Assembly: GCF_013520985.1 (NCBI RefSeq) | Contig: NZ_JACDTY010000011.1 | Coordinates: 62,001-126,000 of the forward strand | Direction: 5' to 3' | Length of the DNA: 64,000 nt | Origin: Mesorhizobium neociceri | GTDB taxonomy: Bacteria; Pseudomonadota; Alphaproteobacteria; Rhizobiales; Rhizobiaceae | In this document: positions 8,487 to 15,952 of the stretch, piece after piece | Position numbering within the stretch: position 1 is the stretch's first letter | Layout: the number at the start of each line of letters is the position of its first letter | Made by a program: the position numbers and the translations under genes | Notes under the pieces: model-generated | The model's input: the letters and a program-made list of their open reading frames with translations, nothing else | What the model was told of the DNA's origin: nothing | Databases searched by the model: none

Positions 8487-9293
8487 CTAGACCGTCGCCA
8501 CGATTACGTGTGCCTGGATTTTGGCCGCAACCTCGCCGCTGCCATGTCTGGCCGTCATCGCGGCGGCGACATGATCGGTAGCGGTTTCCAGTTTTCCTCT
8601 GGCCTCGATTTCGTTGCGAAGCGGAGTTCCCTGGCAATAGGCAACGGCCGGAAGGCGCGGCGAGGAGGCACGGCTTTGTTCGGCTCTCGTCTCGATCGCC
8701 ACACGCGAGAAACCTGCATCTTCCAGTTCGCCGCGGATCAGCGCCGTGTCATGGTAGCCGTGCGGCGTGCGGACTAGAAAGCGCGGCGGATCGTCCGGAA
8801 AAATCTCCGCAAGAGCGTTCGTCACATCATTGGCGAATACATTCTCTTCGATGCGATCCCATACGTTGAACAGGAAATGGCCTCCGGGCTTCAGGACCCG
8901 CTTTGCTTCGCGATAGCCGGCGGTTCGGTCGGGAAAGAACATCGCGCCGAACTGACAACAAACGAGATCGAAGGCCGCATTTTCAAACGGCAGCGCCATC
9001 GCATCAGCCTGGCGCCATTGGATGCGACTGCCGGGCGCTTGCCGCGAAGCGGCGTAGTTCAGCATCGGCTGGTTGAGGTCGGTCACGATATAGCTTGCAT
9101 CAGGGGACAGTTTTGGCGCCAGTGCGCGGGTGACAACCCCGGTGCCCGCGGCGATCTCCAAAACGGCGCTGGGTGACAGGGACGCTGCCCGCCGTGCCAT
9201 ATCCGCGGCGAATGGCTCGAAAATCAACGGCACCATGTAACGGTCGTAGTTTTCCGGAATCGAGCCGGCAAACACCTTGTCCGTTTCCGACAT
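8487..9293 (-). CDS. Class I SAM-dependent methyltransferase
   Basis: 268 residues. The SAM-binding motif I is VLEIAAGTGVVTRAL (about residues 43-57), motif II YIVTDLNQPML, and ADAMALPFENAAFDLVCCQFG precedes the core strand; the UbiE/Methyltransf_11 style is clear. The start at 9293 is preceded by GGGAGA at good spacing; the reading frame is open further upstream to 9557, but that part overlaps the neighbouring GFA gene and has no family similarity. Substrate unknown. The gene lies downstream of the GFA-fold gene on the same strand with an 80-base gap. Confidence 0.82.
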   Translation of the reverse strand: MSETDKVFAGSIPENYDRYMVPLIFEPFAADMARRAASLSPSAVLEIAAGTGVVTRALAPKLSPDASYIVTDLNQPMLNYAASRQAPGSRIQWRQADAMALPFENAAFDLVCCQFGAMFFPDRTAGYREAKRVLKPGGHFLFNVWDRIEENVFANDVTNALAEIFPDDPPRFLVRTPHGYHDTALIRGELEDAGFSRVAIETRAEQSRASSPRLPAVAYCQGTPLRNEIEARGKLETATDHVAAAMTARHGSGEVAAKIQAHVIVATV

Positions 9294-9373
9294 TGCTATC
9301 TCCCGCCACCCATTTGATGGCGAGCCTAGCACATCATCGTCGGGTTTGGGCGCGTTCAACCGAGAGGCAGACG

Positions 9374-9778
9374 CTACTGCGCCTCTACGATGCCTATGCC
9401 CTCGAATTCCGGAAGCCAGTGCAGGGCCGATCGGTGCCATTTCTGTTGCGTCGGAACCAGATCCTCGCGTTGCCGCGCGGTTCCCGCCCTGATCCCATAG
9501 ACCTTCGGGCCGTCGCCAACCGACGTCGCGTAAAGATGCGAACCGCAGTCGCCGCAAAAACCTTGCGCGCGCTTGGCGCCGCTCGATCCGGTCTTGATAT
9601 AGACCTTCGGCGTGCCCTTGGTGATCCGGTAGTGATCCTCAGGCGCGGGAACGGTGACACGAAAGGCGGTGCCGGTCAGTTGCTGGCAGTCGGTGCAATG
9701 ACAGATAGAGGTCTTTTCCGGGTCGACCTCTGCTTCATAAGTGATGGCGCCGCAATGGCACCCGCCGTCGATTTTCAT
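9374..9778 (-). CDS. GFA/CENP-V fold zinc-binding protein
   Basis: 134 residues. The cysteine pattern of the glutathione-dependent formaldehyde-activating (GFA) family is complete: GGCHCGAITYE at the N-terminus, CHCTDCQ at about residues 26-32, and CGDCGSHLY near residue 75, ligating two zinc ions. Most GFA-domain proteins have no proven formaldehyde activity, so I name the fold only. It is transcribed towards the methyltransferase gene and probably shares its mRNA. Confidence 0.85.
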   Translation of the reverse strand: MKIDGGCHCGAITYEAEVDPEKTSICHCTDCQQLTGTAFRVTVPAPEDHYRITKGTPKVYIKTGSSGAKRAQGFCGDCGSHLYATSVGDGPKVYGIRAGTARQREDLVPTQQKWHRSALHWLPEFEGIGIVEAQ

Positions 9779-9854
9779 GGTTGCTCCTCCGAATTCGTCG
9801 ACTGATCTTAGCGAGACCAGGCGATGGGGCCAACGGTGGACTTCTGGTCCAGGA

Positions 9855-9945
9855 CTAGAGCTCGTTGTTTTGACGCAATTCCCAAGGGAAAGCGCTACGC
9901 GCTTTTCCCGGAAAACCGCTCACACTTTTCCTGGAATTGCTCTAG
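9855..9945. repeat. Mosaic intergenic palindrome (AATTCC type)
   Basis: CTAGAG (9855-9860) and CTCTAG (9940-9945) form the outer arms. Inside are GCAATTCC / GGAATTGC arms, and a centre with GGAAAAGCGC-like and AAAACCGCTCACACTTTTCC sequence that recurs at 17783-17827 and 41043-41092. It overlaps the last codon of the minus-strand CDF transporter gene, so it may form the 3' end of that transcript. Confidence 0.7.
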
Positions 9946-10895
9946 TCCGATGCCGCCTCGACCTGTTTGCGCCGGTGTTCCCAGGTTCCCGTCGTCTGCG
10001 GTTTGACGAACAGCCTGGTGATTTCCGGCACCTCCTTCTTCAGCAGTGCCTCCAGGCGCTCGACGCAGGCCTCGATCTCCGGCGCCGTCAGATGGTCCTC
10101 GAATTCGATGCTGAGGCCGGCGACGATCTGTTGCGGCCCGAGATGGACGGTGAGAACGCCGTTGGCCCGCTGCACCGCCGGATCCTGCTGGGCGATGGCC
10201 AGCATCTTGGCCTGCACCTCCGGCGAGGCCGGCTCGCCGATGAGCAGGCCCTTGCTTTCGCGCGCCAGGAAGATCGCGGTGGCGCCGAGAATGACCGCGA
10301 TGCCGATGGAGGCGGCGCCGTCGAGTTCGGGCATGTCGAGGAGTTCTGCCGCCAGGATGCCGGCGAAGGCGACGACGAGGCCAAGCAGGGCGGCGCTATC
10401 CTCGAACAGCACGGTGTAGACACTCGGATCCTTGCTGGACTGCACGGCCTGCAGCCAGCTTTGCTTGCCCTTTTGTTGGCGGAACTCCTTCAGCGCCACA
10501 TACCAGGAGCTGCCCTCGAACAGGACGGAGAGGCCGAGCACGATGTAGTTGATCTTGGGATTGGCGACCGGTTCGGGCGCCATGATGTGGACGACGCCTT
10601 CGTAGAAGGACACCCCTGCGCCGAGCGCGAAGACGAGCAGGGCGACAATAAAGCTCCAGAAATACAGTTCGCGGCCATGACCTAGCGGATGCGTGCGGTC
10701 CGGCGGACGGGCGGCGCGGTGCATGCCGTAGAGCAGCAGGCCGCCATTGCCGGTGTCGACCAGCGAGTGCACACCTTCCGACAGCATGGCCGAACTGCCG
10801 GTGAAGAAGGCGGCGGCGAATTTGGTCAGTGCAATGGCGAGATTGCCGGCGAGCGCCGCGTAGATGACCGTCTTCGACCCGCCATGCGCTGCCAT
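9942..10895 (-). CDS. Cation diffusion facilitator (CDF) family metal exporter
   Basis: 317 residues with six predicted transmembrane segments. The CDF metal-site pattern is present: HSLVDTGN in TM2 (HxxxD) and FEDSAALLG in TM5. A cytoplasmic C-terminal domain follows (about residues 215-317; VLTVHLGPQQIVAGLSIEFE). CDF proteins export Zn2+, Fe2+, Mn2+ or similar ions by proton antiport. The substrate is not certain, as the TM2 site departs from the zinc exporters' (H/D)DxxD pattern. I chose the ATG at 10895 over a TTG at 10922 because the family-typical N-terminus (MAAHGGSKTVIYAALAGN) begins there. Confidence 0.87.
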   Translation of the reverse strand: MAAHGGSKTVIYAALAGNLAIALTKFAAAFFTGSSAMLSEGVHSLVDTGNGGLLLYGMHRAARPPDRTHPLGHGRELYFWSFIVALLVFALGAGVSFYEGVVHIMAPEPVANPKINYIVLGLSVLFEGSSWYVALKEFRQQKGKQSWLQAVQSSKDPSVYTVLFEDSAALLGLVVAFAGILAAELLDMPELDGAASIGIAVILGATAIFLARESKGLLIGEPASPEVQAKMLAIAQQDPAVQRANGVLTVHLGPQQIVAGLSIEFEDHLTAPEIEACVERLEALLKKEVPEITRLFVKPQTTGTWEHRRKQVEAASD

Positions 10896-11016
10896 GCTGT
10901 ATTGTCCGTCCAAGCCACCCAATGTAGCGGCCCTGCCGCCGAAGCTCCACAGGCTTCACAACGCACCAATCGCCCGGTCGTTCAGGGTCTTGGAGGCTCG
11001 CTAGCGGAAAAGGCGT

Positions 11017-11826
11017 CTATTCGATGATCTCGTCCGTCCACACCTTGAAGCCGGCCAGCGTGCCGGGCCCGAAGATATGGGTCAGCGGCACGTCGGCGGC
11101 GTCGCGGCCGGAAGCGATCAGGATGCGGCCGATGCGCGGGGAATTGTTACGCGGATCGAAGACATGCCAGCGACCGCCGAGATAGACCTCCATCCATGCG
11201 GCGAAATCCATACTCACCCAGGGTTTGGGCAGGCCGATGTCGCTGATGTAGCCGGTGCAGTAGCGGGTCGGGATGTTGAGCGCACGGCAGAAGGTGACGG
11301 CGAGGTGGGCAAAGTCGCGGCAGACGCCGCTTTGCTCGCGATAGGCCTCGGCCGCGGTCCGCGTCGGCCGCGCATTGCCGTAGCTGAAGACGATGTGGTT
11401 GTGGACGAAATCGCAGACCGCCTGGACGCGGGCAATGCCGAGCGGGGTGTTGCCGAACAGCCGCCAGGCTTCATTGGCCAGCAGGTCGCTCTCGCAAAAG
11501 CGGCTCGGCAACAGGAACAGCAGTGTGTCCGACGGCAGGTCGCGGACCTCGTGCTGCCAGGCCATCAGGTCGCCCATCTCGAAGGTGCCGGGGTCGCGGA
11601 TCACGGAATCGGTGCCGAAGGTAAAGCGGCCGGGCGGGGCGACGAAGCGGTTGCACCAGTTGCCGAAACTGTCGCGGTAGCTCTGGATCGGCACCGGCGG
11701 GTTGGAGGTGAGGAAGTCTGGGCGCTCGAGATCGGAGGCTCTGGAATAGTGGACGTTGAGCATCGCGATCAGCGGCGTTTCCTGCGGAAAATCGAAACTC
11801 ATCTCGCTGCCGATGCGGATTCGCAT
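11017..11826 (-). CDS. Transglutaminase-like family protein
   Basis: 269 residues. The transglutaminase/protease-like core is in the second half: GVCRDFAHLAVTFCRALNIPTRYCTGY (catalytic Cys about residue 168), followed by a conserved His (RWHVFDPR) and Asp in the same DPR motif. The N-terminal 120 residues resemble the beta-rich domain of bacterial transglutaminase-like proteins (LNVHYSRASDLERPDF). No signal peptide is evident. Bacterial members are probably cysteine peptidases or amide hydrolases; substrate unknown. The gene stands alone on the minus strand. Confidence 0.8.
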   Translation of the reverse strand: MRIRIGSEMSFDFPQETPLIAMLNVHYSRASDLERPDFLTSNPPVPIQSYRDSFGNWCNRFVAPPGRFTFGTDSVIRDPGTFEMGDLMAWQHEVRDLPSDTLLFLLPSRFCESDLLANEAWRLFGNTPLGIARVQAVCDFVHNHIVFSYGNARPTRTAAEAYREQSGVCRDFAHLAVTFCRALNIPTRYCTGYISDIGLPKPWVSMDFAAWMEVYLGGRWHVFDPRNNSPRIGRILIASGRDAADVPLTHIFGPGTLAGFKVWTDEIIE

Positions 11827-12039
11827 TGTCGTCCTGACCGGACTGCCTGATCATCGCCGGGCGAAGGCATGGCCGATGCTGCAGTGCGAAGACAACCATG
11901 GCACGGACCGGCATGGTTTACGAGCAAATTAGAAACCGGTTGAAAGCGGCCGGCTGGCGCTGGCGACAAGCGGCTAGCCTCTTGCAGTCCCGGCGTTCTC
12001 TTGTTTCACTTGGGCTCCCAGCAACTGGAGGACCGAATC

Positions 12040-12165
12040 ATGGCTAAAGGTGCGATGAAGGCGGGCAAGGAAGCCCGCAAGCCGAAGAAGGACGCCAAGA
12101 AGCCCGCCGCGGCTCCGGCGCTCAAGGCGCCGCCCGTCAAGGCGATGAGGCTCAAGGAAAAGTAA
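12040..12165 (+). CDS. Small lysine/alanine/proline-rich basic protein (41 aa)
   Basis: A 41-residue reading frame starts at ATG 12040 behind an excellent Shine-Dalgarno sequence (CTGGAGGACCGAATC) and ends at TAA 12165. Roughly a third of the residues are Lys or Arg, with Ala and Pro filling the rest (KEARKPKKDAKKPAAAPA), like the tails of bacterial histone H1-like or ribosome-associated basic peptides. It is followed within 50 bases by a strong hairpin terminator, supporting a monocistronic gene. The family is not named with certainty; I have a general impression that short MAKG-type basic proteins are common in Rhizobiales. Nucleic-acid binding is a guess from charge only. Confidence 0.65.
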   Translation: MAKGAMKAGKEARKPKKDAKKPAAAPALKAPPVKAMRLKEK

Positions 12166-12213
12166 GCCCGGCAACCGTTGAGATCCGGGTAAACCGTTTC
12201 GGCGCAGATTTCG

Positions 12214-12250
12214 ACACCGGCGGCATGAACAATGCTGCCGGTGTTTTGTT
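12214..12250 (+). terminator. Rho-independent terminator after the 41-aa basic protein gene
   Basis: A 13-base stem (ACACCGGCGGCAT, 12214-12226; ATGCTGCCGGTGT, 12232-12244, with one mismatch), a 5-base loop and a following run TTTTGTT. It separates the small basic protein gene from the riboswitch-gdx unit. Confidence 0.75.
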
Positions 12251-12283
12251 GAGCGGGCAGGCGAAGCCGCCTATATCGAGGCG

Positions 12284-12333
12284 GCGAGGACGACCTCGCG
12301 CCTTCCCCAAAAAACCGGCCGGGACGACCCGCC
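12284..12333 (+). ncRNA. Guanidine-II (mini-ykkC) riboswitch
   Basis: Two tandem hairpins, each closed by the diagnostic ACGR tetraloop. P1 is GCGAGG-ACGA-CCTCGC (12284-12299), a perfect 6-bp stem. P2 is CGGG-ACGA-CCCG (12320-12331), with a possible outer pair beyond a C-C mismatch. The linker is 20 bases, within the range known for this class. Guanidine-II RNAs bind guanidinium in the two ACGR loops, which then kiss, and switch on downstream translation. The next gene is a Gdx/SugE-type SMR exporter, one of the classic targets of this riboswitch. Loop sequence, tandem layout, spacing and target all agree, so confidence is high despite no search. Confidence 0.88.
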
Positions 12334-12342
12334 ATCCTCATG

Positions 12343-12376
12343 GAATGGAGTGCATCCCCGAATGGAGTGCATCCCC
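12343..12376 (+). repeat. Perfect 17-bp tandem duplication containing the gdx ribosome-binding site
   Basis: The unit GAATGGAGTGCATCCCC occurs twice head to tail (12343-12359 and 12360-12376), and the gdx ATG follows immediately at 12377. Each copy has a GGAG Shine-Dalgarno core; the second (12364-12367) is 9 bases from the ATG, while the first is 26 bases away. A short in-frame leader could start at upstream ATGs in the repeat. The duplication moves the original riboswitch-to-start distance by 17 bases. Confidence 0.85.
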
Positions 12377-12691
12377 ATGTCGTGGATTTTTCTGTTTTTC
12401 GCCGGCCTGTTCGAGATCGGCTGGGCGATCGGCCTCAAATACACCGACGGCTTCTCCAAGCCGCTGCCGACAGTGCTCACCGTCGCCTCGATGATCGTCA
12501 GCCTGGGGCTGCTCGGCCTGGCTCTGAAGACGCTGCCCGTCGGCACCGCCTATGCGGTGTGGACCGGAATCGGCACGGTCGGTACCGCATTGCTCGGCAT
12601 CTGGCTGCTGGGCGAGCCGGCAACCGCGATCCGGCTCGGCTGCATTGCGCTCATCGTCTGCGGCATTATGGGGCTGAAGCTCGCCGCCTGA
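12377..12691 (+). CDS. gdx: SMR family guanidinium exporter Gdx (SugE type)
   Basis: 104 residues, four transmembrane helices. The sequence follows the Gdx/SugE subtype nearly motif for motif: FAGLFEIGWAIGLKYTDGF with the essential Glu13, LPVGTAYAVWTGIGTVG in helix 3, and LLGEPATAIRL before helix 4. Gdx proteins export guanidinium in exchange for protons as antiparallel dimers in the inner membrane. Start at 12377 by homology (MSWIFLF). Regulation: a guanidine-II riboswitch lies 44 bases upstream, which independently supports guanidinium as substrate rather than broad quaternary ammonium export. Confidence 0.93.
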   Translation: MSWIFLFFAGLFEIGWAIGLKYTDGFSKPLPTVLTVASMIVSLGLLGLALKTLPVGTAYAVWTGIGTVGTALLGIWLLGEPATAIRLGCIALIVCGIMGLKLAA

Positions 12692-12775
12692 GTTAAGCAA
12701 CGACAGATCAGCACACAAATACGTTCAGGGCCGCTGGAGGGCGACCCTGATGTCCGATCGTTTCGATCGAAGCGG

Positions 12776-13210
12776 TTAGCGGGCGGAGAAGCCCGGAGGC
12801 GTCCTGCCGGTGCGCTGCTTGCGCGCCGCATAGCGTGCGTCGCGCTTGGCCTTGCGTTCGGCTTCGTCGGCCAGCAAACGGGCGATGCGCTCGTTCTCTT
12901 CGGCTTCCTTGATCTTCGCTTCAGCCTGCGCTGCCTCTTCGGCCGCAATCCGCGCCGCTTCGGCTGCTGCCTCGCGCTCGGCCTTCTCGACCGCCTCGCG
13001 TGCCAGCTTTTCCTGCTTCAGCCTGGCCTTTTCGGCCTCGCGTATTTCGCGAGCCGCCAGAATCGCCTTGCGTTCGGCCTGTTTGGCCAGAACCGCAGGA
13101 TCATCAGCCGCCGGCTTTGACTTGAAGCGCTCCAGAAGCGCCTTCTTTGCCTCGTTCGCGGCATTGCGCCGCTCGAAAATGTCTTTTTCCCTGTAGATAG
13201 CCAAGTCCAC
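12776..13210 (-). CDS. Coiled-coil protein, DUF6481-like
   Basis: 144 residues, very rich in Ala, Glu, Lys and Arg. Apart from about 15 residues at each end it is predicted to form one long charged helix (for example EAEKARLKQEKLAREAVEKA). The N-terminal pattern (FERRNAANEAKKALLERF) followed by DPAVLAKQAERKAI resembles alphaproteobacterial DUF6481 proteins. The start is uncertain: GTG at 13210 is used here, but AGGGA sits only a few bases before it, so the TTG two codons in is also possible. Function unknown. Confidence 0.6.
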   Translation of the reverse strand: MDLAIYREKDIFERRNAANEAKKALLERFKSKPAADDPAVLAKQAERKAILAAREIREAEKARLKQEKLAREAVEKAEREAAAEAARIAAEEAAQAEAKIKEAEENERIARLLADEAERKAKRDARYAARKQRTGRTPPGFSAR

Positions 13211-13414
13211 TTCCCTGAAGTCAATTCGCGACGCTTACATACGCGTGAAAACCGAGAGTTCAAGCGCCAAAACGGAATGCCAGCCATGAAATTCTATGCT
13301 GTTGCAGCCAAGAGACGCGCTTTCCCGGAACTGACGCCGACAGAAGCTGGCTGAAACCGACATGCACTGTTCACCATCCGCCCCTCTGGCGGCGGAGCGG
13401 CTCGGTCGCTACCT

Positions 13415-13496
13415 CTAAAGCGCGTTCGCGCTTTAGGTCCTTTGTTCTGTGCATGTCGTTCTCTCAAAACCGTGACCACTTTTGAGCGACATGCAT
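13415..13496. repeat. Mosaic intergenic palindrome in the 318-base gap 13211-13528
   Basis: CTAAAGCGCG-TT-CGCGCTTTAG (13415-13436) is a perfect hairpin. It is followed by TGCATGTCG (13450-13458) and CGACATGCA (13487-13495), with inner CTCAAAA/TTTTGAG arms. This is the same two-hairpin design as at 28.2 and 40.8 kb with different arm sequences. The rest of the gap (13211-13414) has no convincing gene; a 22-codon frame beginning at ATG 13286 has no support. Confidence 0.75.
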
Positions 13497-13528
13497 AGCC
13501 GCAAAACCCAACCATTGGATGACAGATC

Positions 13529-14590
13529 ATGGAACTCGGTCTCTACACTTTTGCCGACGTCAGCCCGGAGCCCGGACCCGGCGCGATCGGCCCGCATGAG
13601 CGGCTGCGCAACCTGATCGAAGAGGTGGAACTGGCCGACCAGGTCGGCCTCGATGTCTTTGGTCTCGGCGAACATCACCGCCCCGACTATGCCGCTTCGG
13701 CGCCAGTGGTGGCGCTAGCAGCCGCTGCCGAACGCACCAAGCGCATCAAGCTGACCAGCGCGGTCACTGTTTTGTCCTCCGACGATCCGGTGCGCGTCTT
13801 CCAGCAGTTCGCGACGCTCGACCTTCTGTCGGGCGGCCGGGCCGAGATCATGGCCGGGCGCGGCTCGTTCATCGAATCCTTCCCGCTGTTCGGCTACAAT
13901 CTCGAAGATTATGACGAGCTGTTCGCCGAAAAACTCGACCTGCTGCTGGCGATCCGCGACAATGTGAAAGTCAGCTGGTCCGGCAATCTGCGCGCGGCGA
14001 TCAACGACCGCGGCGTCTACCCGCGCCCGTTGCAGGACAAACTGCCGATCTGGATCGCCATTGGCGGAACGCCGCAATCTGCCGCCCGCGCCGGCGTGCT
14101 CGGCCTGCCGCTGGCGCTGGCCATCATCGGCGGCGAGCCGGCGCGGTTCGCGCCGCTGTTCGATATCTACCGCGAGGCCGCCAAGCGGGCCGGCACTGAC
14201 CCCTCGGGGCTCGCCACCAGCATCAATGTGCACGGCTTCATTGCCGAGACCACCGAACAGGCGGCCGACGATTTTTACGGCCCGCAGGCCGAAGTGATGA
14301 ACCGCATCGGCCGCGAGCGCGGCTGGGGTCCGACCTCGCGGGCGCATTTCGACCAGTCGCGCGGCCCGAACGGGGCGCTGTTCGTCGGCAATCCGGAGCA
14401 GGTGGCCGAAAAGATCGTCGCCCAGCACAAGATCTTCAACAACGACCGCTTCCTGCTGCAGATGGCGATCGGCACCATGCCACACGCCAAGATCATGAAG
14501 GCAATCGAGCTCTACGGCACCAAGGTGGCGCCTATCGTGCGCAGGGAGACGGCGAAGGCCGTACCGGCGGTGACGGCCCCAGCCGCCTGA
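13529..14590 (+). CDS. LLM class flavin-dependent oxidoreductase
   Basis: 353 residues of the luciferase-like monooxygenase fold. Typical motifs are GLDVFGLGEHHRPDYAASAP near the N-terminus, VTVLSSDDPVRVFQQFATLDLLSGGRAEIMAGRGSF, and GGTPQSAARAGVLGLPLALAIIGG in the second half. These enzymes use FMNH2 or F420; substrates are usually unknown. The C-terminus (NDRFLLQMAIGTMPHAKIMKAIELYGTKVAPIVR) is also family-like. It stands alone after a palindromic element. A second, more distant LLM enzyme lies at 16786-17784. Confidence 0.87.
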   Translation: MELGLYTFADVSPEPGPGAIGPHERLRNLIEEVELADQVGLDVFGLGEHHRPDYAASAPVVALAAAAERTKRIKLTSAVTVLSSDDPVRVFQQFATLDLLSGGRAEIMAGRGSFIESFPLFGYNLEDYDELFAEKLDLLLAIRDNVKVSWSGNLRAAINDRGVYPRPLQDKLPIWIAIGGTPQSAARAGVLGLPLALAIIGGEPARFAPLFDIYREAAKRAGTDPSGLATSINVHGFIAETTEQAADDFYGPQAEVMNRIGRERGWGPTSRAHFDQSRGPNGALFVGNPEQVAEKIVAQHKIFNNDRFLLQMAIGTMPHAKIMKAIELYGTKVAPIVRRETAKAVPAVTAPAA

Positions 14591-14699
14591 TCCCCGGCAG
14601 GCACGCATTTGGCGGCCTGCCGGCTAACGGAACCTTGAAGCCGACTGGACGTTTCCGTCGACGGGCAGCGCCAATTGCGGCGCTGCCCGTGAGGGGAGC

Positions 14700-15872
14700 A
14701 TGATGAAAGCCGACCACACAGCTTCGGGCGCAGGCGCCGCCGAAAGCCCCGACCCGCGCGTTGCTGCCCGTGCGGATACGCATCTGATGCGGTCGCTGCT
14801 TGTCGGCATCTTCCTGTTCATGGCAATCTATGCGCTCTATTTCGCCCGCGCTTTCTTCATGCCGGTCATCCTCGCCTTCCTGTTGACACTGACGCTGACG
14901 CCGATCGTGCGCTTCCTGCGCAAGCACGGCGTGCCCGAAGTGGTGTCGGCGACATTGCTGGTGGTGCTGTCGGTCTGCATCTTTGCCACCGCCGGCTATC
15001 TGCTTAGCAGTCCGGTCATCGACCTCATCAACAACACTTCGGCGATCGGCCAGCAGTTGAGCGAGCGGCTGGCGCAGTTCCGCCGCCCGTTCGAGAGGAT
15101 CATGCAGATCGCGCATGAGCTGGAAGGTCTGGCCGAGACCTCGCAGGAACCTGACGTTCAGAAGGTTGCGGTGGCGCAGTCCGGCATCCTGTCTTCGGCG
15201 GCGGGCAACATCCTGTCGGCCGGCACCTCGATCACCATCATCTTCGTTTTGTCGCTGTTTCTGCTGGCGTCCGGCACGATGTTTTATGAAAAGATCATCC
15301 AGTCCTTCGCCAGGCTCAGCGAAAAGAAACGGGCGCTGCGTGTCGTCTACGACGTCGAACGCGAAATCTCGAACTATCTGCTCACCGTCGCCGTCATCAA
15401 TGTCGGCCTCGGCACGGTGATCGGCCTCGGCCTGTGGGGGCTCGGTATGCCCAACCCGCTGGTCTGGGGAACGATGGCGGCGCTACTCAATTTCCTGCCC
15501 TATGTCGGCGCGCTCATCACCATCGTGCTGGTCAGCGTCATTGCGCTGATCAGTTTCGATAGCATCTCCTATGCGCTGCTGGCGCCTGCCTTCGTTTTGT
15601 TGTGCGATGTCGTCGAGGGCCAGTTCGTGACGCCTATGGTGGTCGGCCGGCGGCTGGAGATCAACGCGGTGGCGATCTTCATCGCCATCGCTTTCTGGTC
15701 CTGGCTGTGGGGCTTTGTCGGCGCGCTGATGGCGGTGCCGCTGCTGGTCGTCATCAAGGTGTTCTGCGACCATTTCGACGGCCTCAGCCATGTCGGCAAC
15801 TTCCTCGCCGCCCAGCAGACGGTGGTGGTGGAAGAGGACGCTGTAGAGGAGACCGGCAAGGCCAAGGCGTAG
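14700..15872 (+). CDS. AI-2E family transporter (PerM/TqsA-like membrane protein)
   Basis: 390 residues. Family features: paired N-terminal transmembrane helices (SLLVGIFLFMAIYALYFARAFFMPVILAF), a soluble insert with heptad-like helices (about residues 95-175), then further helices including NPLVWGTMAALLNFLPYVGALI, the hallmark motif of AI-2E/PerM proteins, and a final WSWLWGFVGALMAVPLLVVIKVFCDH. Members have been linked to AI-2 export or Na+/H+ antiport; nothing here fixes the role. Two ATGs occur in tandem (14700 and 14703); GAGGGGAG ends 2 bases before the first, so the second is equally likely. Confidence 0.85.
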   Translation: MMKADHTASGAGAAESPDPRVAARADTHLMRSLLVGIFLFMAIYALYFARAFFMPVILAFLLTLTLTPIVRFLRKHGVPEVVSATLLVVLSVCIFATAGYLLSSPVIDLINNTSAIGQQLSERLAQFRRPFERIMQIAHELEGLAETSQEPDVQKVAVAQSGILSSAAGNILSAGTSITIIFVLSLFLLASGTMFYEKIIQSFARLSEKKRALRVVYDVEREISNYLLTVAVINVGLGTVIGLGLWGLGMPNPLVWGTMAALLNFLPYVGALITIVLVSVIALISFDSISYALLAPAFVLLCDVVEGQFVTPMVVGRRLEINAVAIFIAIAFWSWLWGFVGALMAVPLLVVIKVFCDHFDGLSHVGNFLAAQQTVVVEEDAVEETGKAKA

Positions 15873-15952
15873 AGGCCGGTATTGCTTGTCGTCTCTTGTT
15901 TGTCGTCTTCCGATGGAGTGCCTATATCGAGCCGGTCAAGCCGGACCCTGCC

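Noticed and set aside
12206..12250. Hairpin upstream of gdx as a possible riboswitch stem
   Set aside because: Stem is followed by a T-run and belongs to the preceding gene's terminator; the riboswitch hairpins are the ACGA ones further downstream.
13286..13354. 22-codon frame starting at an ATG in the 13.2-13.5 kb gap
   Set aside because: Too short, no Shine-Dalgarno sequence, no repeat or conservation evidence.
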